A program made the translations under genes and the position numbers. Positions 5,985 through 8,999 of a DNA stretch of 8,999 bases are shown here, piece after piece; within the stretch, counting starts at the first letter, position 1, and each line of letters opens with the position of its first letter. This DNA is from a bacterium (GTDB lineage Bacteria; Bacteroidota; Ignavibacteria; Kapaibacteriales; UBA2268): positions 1-8,999 of the forward strand of contig JANJUO010000549.1 of the NCBI GenBank assembly GCA_024710535.1, written 5' to 3'. The notes beneath the pieces were generated by a model. It did not search any database. It saw nothing but the letters and a program-made list of their open reading frames with translations, and had not been told where the DNA came from.

Positions 5985-8900
5985 ATGAAATATATTTATT
6001 TATGTTTATTTTTGCTTTTTGGATCAATTTCATATTCAGATGAAATTAGCGATTTGCTCGACAAACTTCCACCAATTATTAAGAAGAATAACGTTGGTAT
6101 TGAATATTGGCTGACTGTTCCACCCGGACTTTCCGACAATAGTGGATTGGAAAATTCTGTAAAAATATTTGTTTCTTCTTTTACCGGAACAACTGTTATG
6201 GTGGAAATTCCAGGCAAAAATTATAAGCAAATAAAGAAAATCCCACTCGGTGAAGTTACAGAATTTGATATTTCGCCCGATCTTGCTCAACCTTATCTAA
6301 AAAGCAGTACCGAACCTGCTGTTTCAAGCGAAATTTTCAAAAATCGTGGCATTCGAGTTACTGCAGAATCTCCAATTATTTGCTATGTCTTGGTACGAAA
6401 CGGAAATTCATCAGATGGTTATCTTGCTTATCCGGTTTCATCATTAGCAAACGAATACATTGTTTCTTCATACAATGATGCATCGCTTTATTATCCACAA
6501 TACAACAGCATTCCTTCATTGACCGGAATTGTTGCCGCTTACGATAATACAGAAGTTACATTCACCCTTGGCGGAACTGCAAACAGCCAAACTTCAGCTG
6601 GCAGTAAACCCGGCGAAACAGTTACGAAATTTTTGAGTAAAGGCGATGTTTGGATGATTTCTTCGCGTGCAAGCGGCTCGGATTTGAGTGGCAGTAAAAT
6701 CAAGAGCAATTATCCGGTTTCGGTGATTAGTGGCAATCAATGTGCCAATATTCCAATTGCCAACAAATATTGCGATTACATTGTTGAGATGGAAACACCG
6801 ATTTCAACGTGGTCTGATACATATTTTGTTCCAACAATTTACGGAAGAAAATTCAATCCATTAATAAGAGTTTTTGCTAAAGAAAACAATACAAATATTT
6901 ATGTTAATGGTGTTTTGAAGGGCAATCTCAGCAAAGCAGGCGGCATTTTGGATGAAGGATATTTGGAATTGCGAACAAATTCAGCAATTTCTCCTGATGT
7001 TATAACAGCAGATAAGCCAATTTCAGTTACTCTTTATAATACCGGTGTTGAAGAAGAAGGTTTTCCCGAACCGCCCGGTGATCCATTTCAAATGGTGCTT
7101 TCACCATTATCGCAGTTCCAAAAAATTATTCAACTTGCAATTCCTGCAAATCCTGCAGGGCAAAAATATTCAAGCAACTATTTGTCTATTATTTTTGAGA
7201 AAACAGGCAATGAAATACCTGAAGAATTCGAATTTGGCACACAAACAAAAAGCGGAATAATTTACGAAAGTTTAAAAAATCTAACTCCGATTTCGAATCA
7301 GGAATTCAGCCACAAAATTAATGGCAAAAAGTACTTCCATTTAGTTTATAAAATGCCCCAGTATGGAGTATTTTTACTGAATTCACCATTGCCATTTGTT
7401 GCGTATTTATATGGATTTTCGAAAGATGATTCTTATGGAATGCCAGCAGGACTTGATTTGGCAAGTTTAGAAAAAGAAGACTTGACTCCTCCGGAAGTTA
7501 CATATCAAATTGATTGCGATGGTAGTATTATTGGCACAGCAAAAGATTTACCGGACAACTCAAAAGTGCGTTCCAATCTTGCCGGAATGATTTTTTATTC
7601 AGAATTTTCTGAAAATTATTACAAATGGAATACAGAGCAGATCATCACAAACGAAACTGTATCGATGAAATGGAATTTAAAAACCCTCGACAAGCAAAAG
7701 GATGCAAAGGCATTAATGCAATTTTGGGACGGGAATGGAAATTTCACAAATGTTGCAATTATATACAAAGCACCAAAAATTACTATTGATAAAACTCGTG
7801 AATTTTATGGCTCATTGCAGACAGGCGATATTATCACAAAGACATTTGTATTGAAAAATATGGGTGAAAAGCCATTTGTAATTAATAAATTAATTTTCAA
7901 AAAAGGTAATATTGGATTTGCTTTTACAAAAGCAATTCCTAAGGAAATCGAATTATTGCCCTTGCAGGCATTTTCGTTTGATGTTTCATTTAATGCGACA
8001 GAAGTTGGGATTTTTATCGACTCTATTGGCTTTGGCAATGAATGTATTTTTACATATCATACTCAAATTGATGCTCAGGTTGGCAATCCAATTATTGTTG
8101 CTGATGATGCAAATTTTGGAGATAAAACATTAAACTCGGAAAGTTCTATTTCGGCTCAAATTCAAAATACAAGCACAACCGATTTGAGAATACATTCTTA
8201 TAAATTACCTGAAAATTCGGCATTCACCGTGAATTTCGGCAGAGAAATCAGTAAAGAAAATCCTCTAATCATCAAGGGATCCCAGAAATTTTCGTACACA
8301 ATTTCATTTAAGCCAGAAAGTTCCGTTGAATATAAAGATTCGTTAGTTTTCTATAGTAATGCCAAGAAAACGGACAGCATTTGCTATATTAATGGCAGAG
8401 GAATAAATGCGGGATTGACAGCCACATCGTTTAATTGGAATAGAAAATATGCGAAATATGGAGATTATACGCCACAAACATTGCCGGTTTTGAATCAAGA
8501 TAAAGCAATTGTTCTTGAAAATACTGGATCGGAGCCAATTACAATTACTGACATTGAAATTATCAATTCAAAAAGTGAAAATGCCTTTGAATTCAACAAA
8601 GAGCAATTCAAAAATCTTACAATTCTTCCAAATACAAAGTATAAATTTGAAGTGAATTTCACTCCTATCACATTAGGCGAAATGCAGTTAAGTTTCAAAT
8701 ATTTAAATAATAAAAATCTTGAGGTAATTACCAATTTGCAGGGATTTGGAACAATTCCAATGCTAAACAACATTGATGTATTTTTCAATAATGTACCGGC
8801 AAATCAGGAAGCGGTAAAGCAAAAAGTGCTCATCAAAAATTTAAATGAATCCGAATGGCAATATACCGATACTCTTTTTATTGAGAATTTTCTACATAAT

Positions 8901-8999
8901 GACGAAATTTCTGATAATTTGAATATTTTTGGCTCGCAAAGATTCAAATATGATAAATCGCTTTTGAATTTCCCAATCAAAATTGCTCCCGGAGATTCA
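5985..8999 (+). CDS. Large exported protein with IgGFc-binding-like domain and ASH/choice-of-anchor-D-type repeats (3' end outside window)
   Basis: Open from ATG to the last base: 1005 codons, no stop. The signal peptide is residues 1-18 (MKYIYLCLFLLFGSISYS, cleaved before DEI). Residues about 37-490 resemble the bacterial IgGFc-binding-like N-terminal domain. It opens with VGIEYWLTVPP (37-47), continues through YLAYPVSS (146-153) and PISVTLYNTG (345-354), and closes with AYLYGFSKDDSYGMPAG (473-489). A linking beta domain (about 502-595) follows. Then come successive ASH/HYDIN-like or choice-of-anchor-D-like beta-sandwiches of about 100-115 residues, starting near 596, 702, 811 and 926; the last is cut by the window. 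They share patterns such as LKNMGEKPFVI, LENTGSEPITI and F-x-V-x-F near the strand ends. Such proteins in this group usually end in a T9SS sorting domain, which would lie downstream here (inference). Likely role: surface adhesion or structure. Binding of immunoglobulin is not implied. The divergent neighbour operon has its own promoter. Confidence 0.85.
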   Translation, partial: MKYIYLCLFLLFGSISYSDEISDLLDKLPPIIKKNNVGIEYWLTVPPGLSDNSGLENSVKIFVSSFTGTTVMVEIPGKNYKQIKKIPLGEVTEFDISPDLAQPYLKSSTEPAVSSEIFKNRGIRVTAESPIICYVLVRNGNSSDGYLAYPVSSLANEYIVSSYNDASLYYPQYNSIPSLTGIVAAYDNTEVTFTLGGTANSQTSAGSKPGETVTKFLSKGDVWMISSRASGSDLSGSKIKSNYPVSVISGNQCANIPIANKYCDYIVEMETPISTWSDTYFVPTIYGRKFNPLIRVFAKENNTNIYVNGVLKGNLSKAGGILDEGYLELRTNSAISPDVITADKPISVTLYNTGVEEEGFPEPPGDPFQMVLSPLSQFQKIIQLAIPANPAGQKYSSNYLSIIFEKTGNEIPEEFEFGTQTKSGIIYESLKNLTPISNQEFSHKINGKKYFHLVYKMPQYGVFLLNSPLPFVAYLYGFSKDDSYGMPAGLDLASLEKEDLTPPEVTYQIDCDGSIIGTAKDLPDNSKVRSNLAGMIFYSEFSENYYKWNTEQIITNETVSMKWNLKTLDKQKDAKALMQFWDGNGNFTNVAIIYKAPKITIDKTREFYGSLQTGDIITKTFVLKNMGEKPFVINKLIFKKGNIGFAFTKAIPKEIELLPLQAFSFDVSFNATEVGIFIDSIGFGNECIFTYHTQIDAQVGNPIIVADDANFGDKTLNSESSISAQIQNTSTTDLRIHSYKLPENSAFTVNFGREISKENPLIIKGSQKFSYTISFKPESSVEYKDSLVFYSNAKKTDSICYINGRGINAGLTATSFNWNRKYAKYGDYTPQTLPVLNQDKAIVLENTGSEPITITDIEIINSKSENAFEFNKEQFKNLTILPNTKYKFEVNFTPITLGEMQLSFKYLNNKNLEVITNLQGFGTIPMLNNIDVFFNNVPANQEAVKQKVLIKNLNESEWQYTDTLFIENFLHNDEISDNLNIFGSQRFKYDKSLLNFPIKIAPGDS

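Noticed and set aside
5996..6290. Two overlapping minus-strand open frames
   Set aside because: They are opposite-strand shadows of the signal peptide and IgGFc-like coding region, without ribosome binding sites or recognisable domains.
7045..8788. Other open frames within the plus-strand gene
   Set aside because: The long uninterrupted frame from 5985 with clear domains explains the region; the others are out-of-frame shadows.

Overview
The window is AT-rich (I estimate about one third G+C; not computed) and its protein content points to the Bacteroidota/Chlorobiota (FCB) group. It holds a TonB-dependent receptor with an N-terminal carboxypeptidase-regulatory-like domain, a secreted beta-helix protein ending in a type IX secretion (T9SS) sorting domain, and a large surface protein combining an IgGFc-binding-like domain with ASH/choice-of-anchor-D-type beta-sandwich repeats. 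This mix recalls Ignavibacteria or Candidatus Kapabacteria-like lineages. That placement is an inference from gene content, not from a marker gene.

Layout. Bases 1-305 are a tandem array that touches the window edge: seven 20-base units, then seven 22-base units and a partial one. A 9-bp inverted repeat (314-340) and a convincing intrinsic terminator (359-391, minus strand) separate it from a two-gene minus-strand operon. The operon reads right to left: the TonB-dependent receptor (5375 to 2487, probably from a TTG start with a strong ribosome binding site) and then, 36 bases later, the beta-helix/T9SS protein (2450 to 414). A non-coding stretch of about 600 bases (5376-5984) separates this operon from a divergent plus-strand gene. 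It contains a perfect DnaA-box-like 9-mer and a second one with a single mismatch. The plus-strand gene starts at 5985 and stays open through the last base (1005 codons seen); its 3' end lies outside the window.

How the genes may work together. The receptor and the beta-helix protein look like one functional unit: an energised outer-membrane importer plus a cell-surface or secreted partner delivered by T9SS, comparable in logic but not in sequence to SusC/SusD pairs. The substrate cannot be read from the sequence. The divergent gene encodes a separate exported, probably surface-displayed protein with adhesive-type domains. All three proteins carry signal peptides, so the locus is devoted to the cell envelope and surface. 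I see no tRNA, rRNA, CRISPR array, insertion sequence or phage gene. Nothing here clearly amounts to a new biological system; the best leads are the mosaic tandem array, the importer/beta-helix pair and the large IgGFc-like surface protein.
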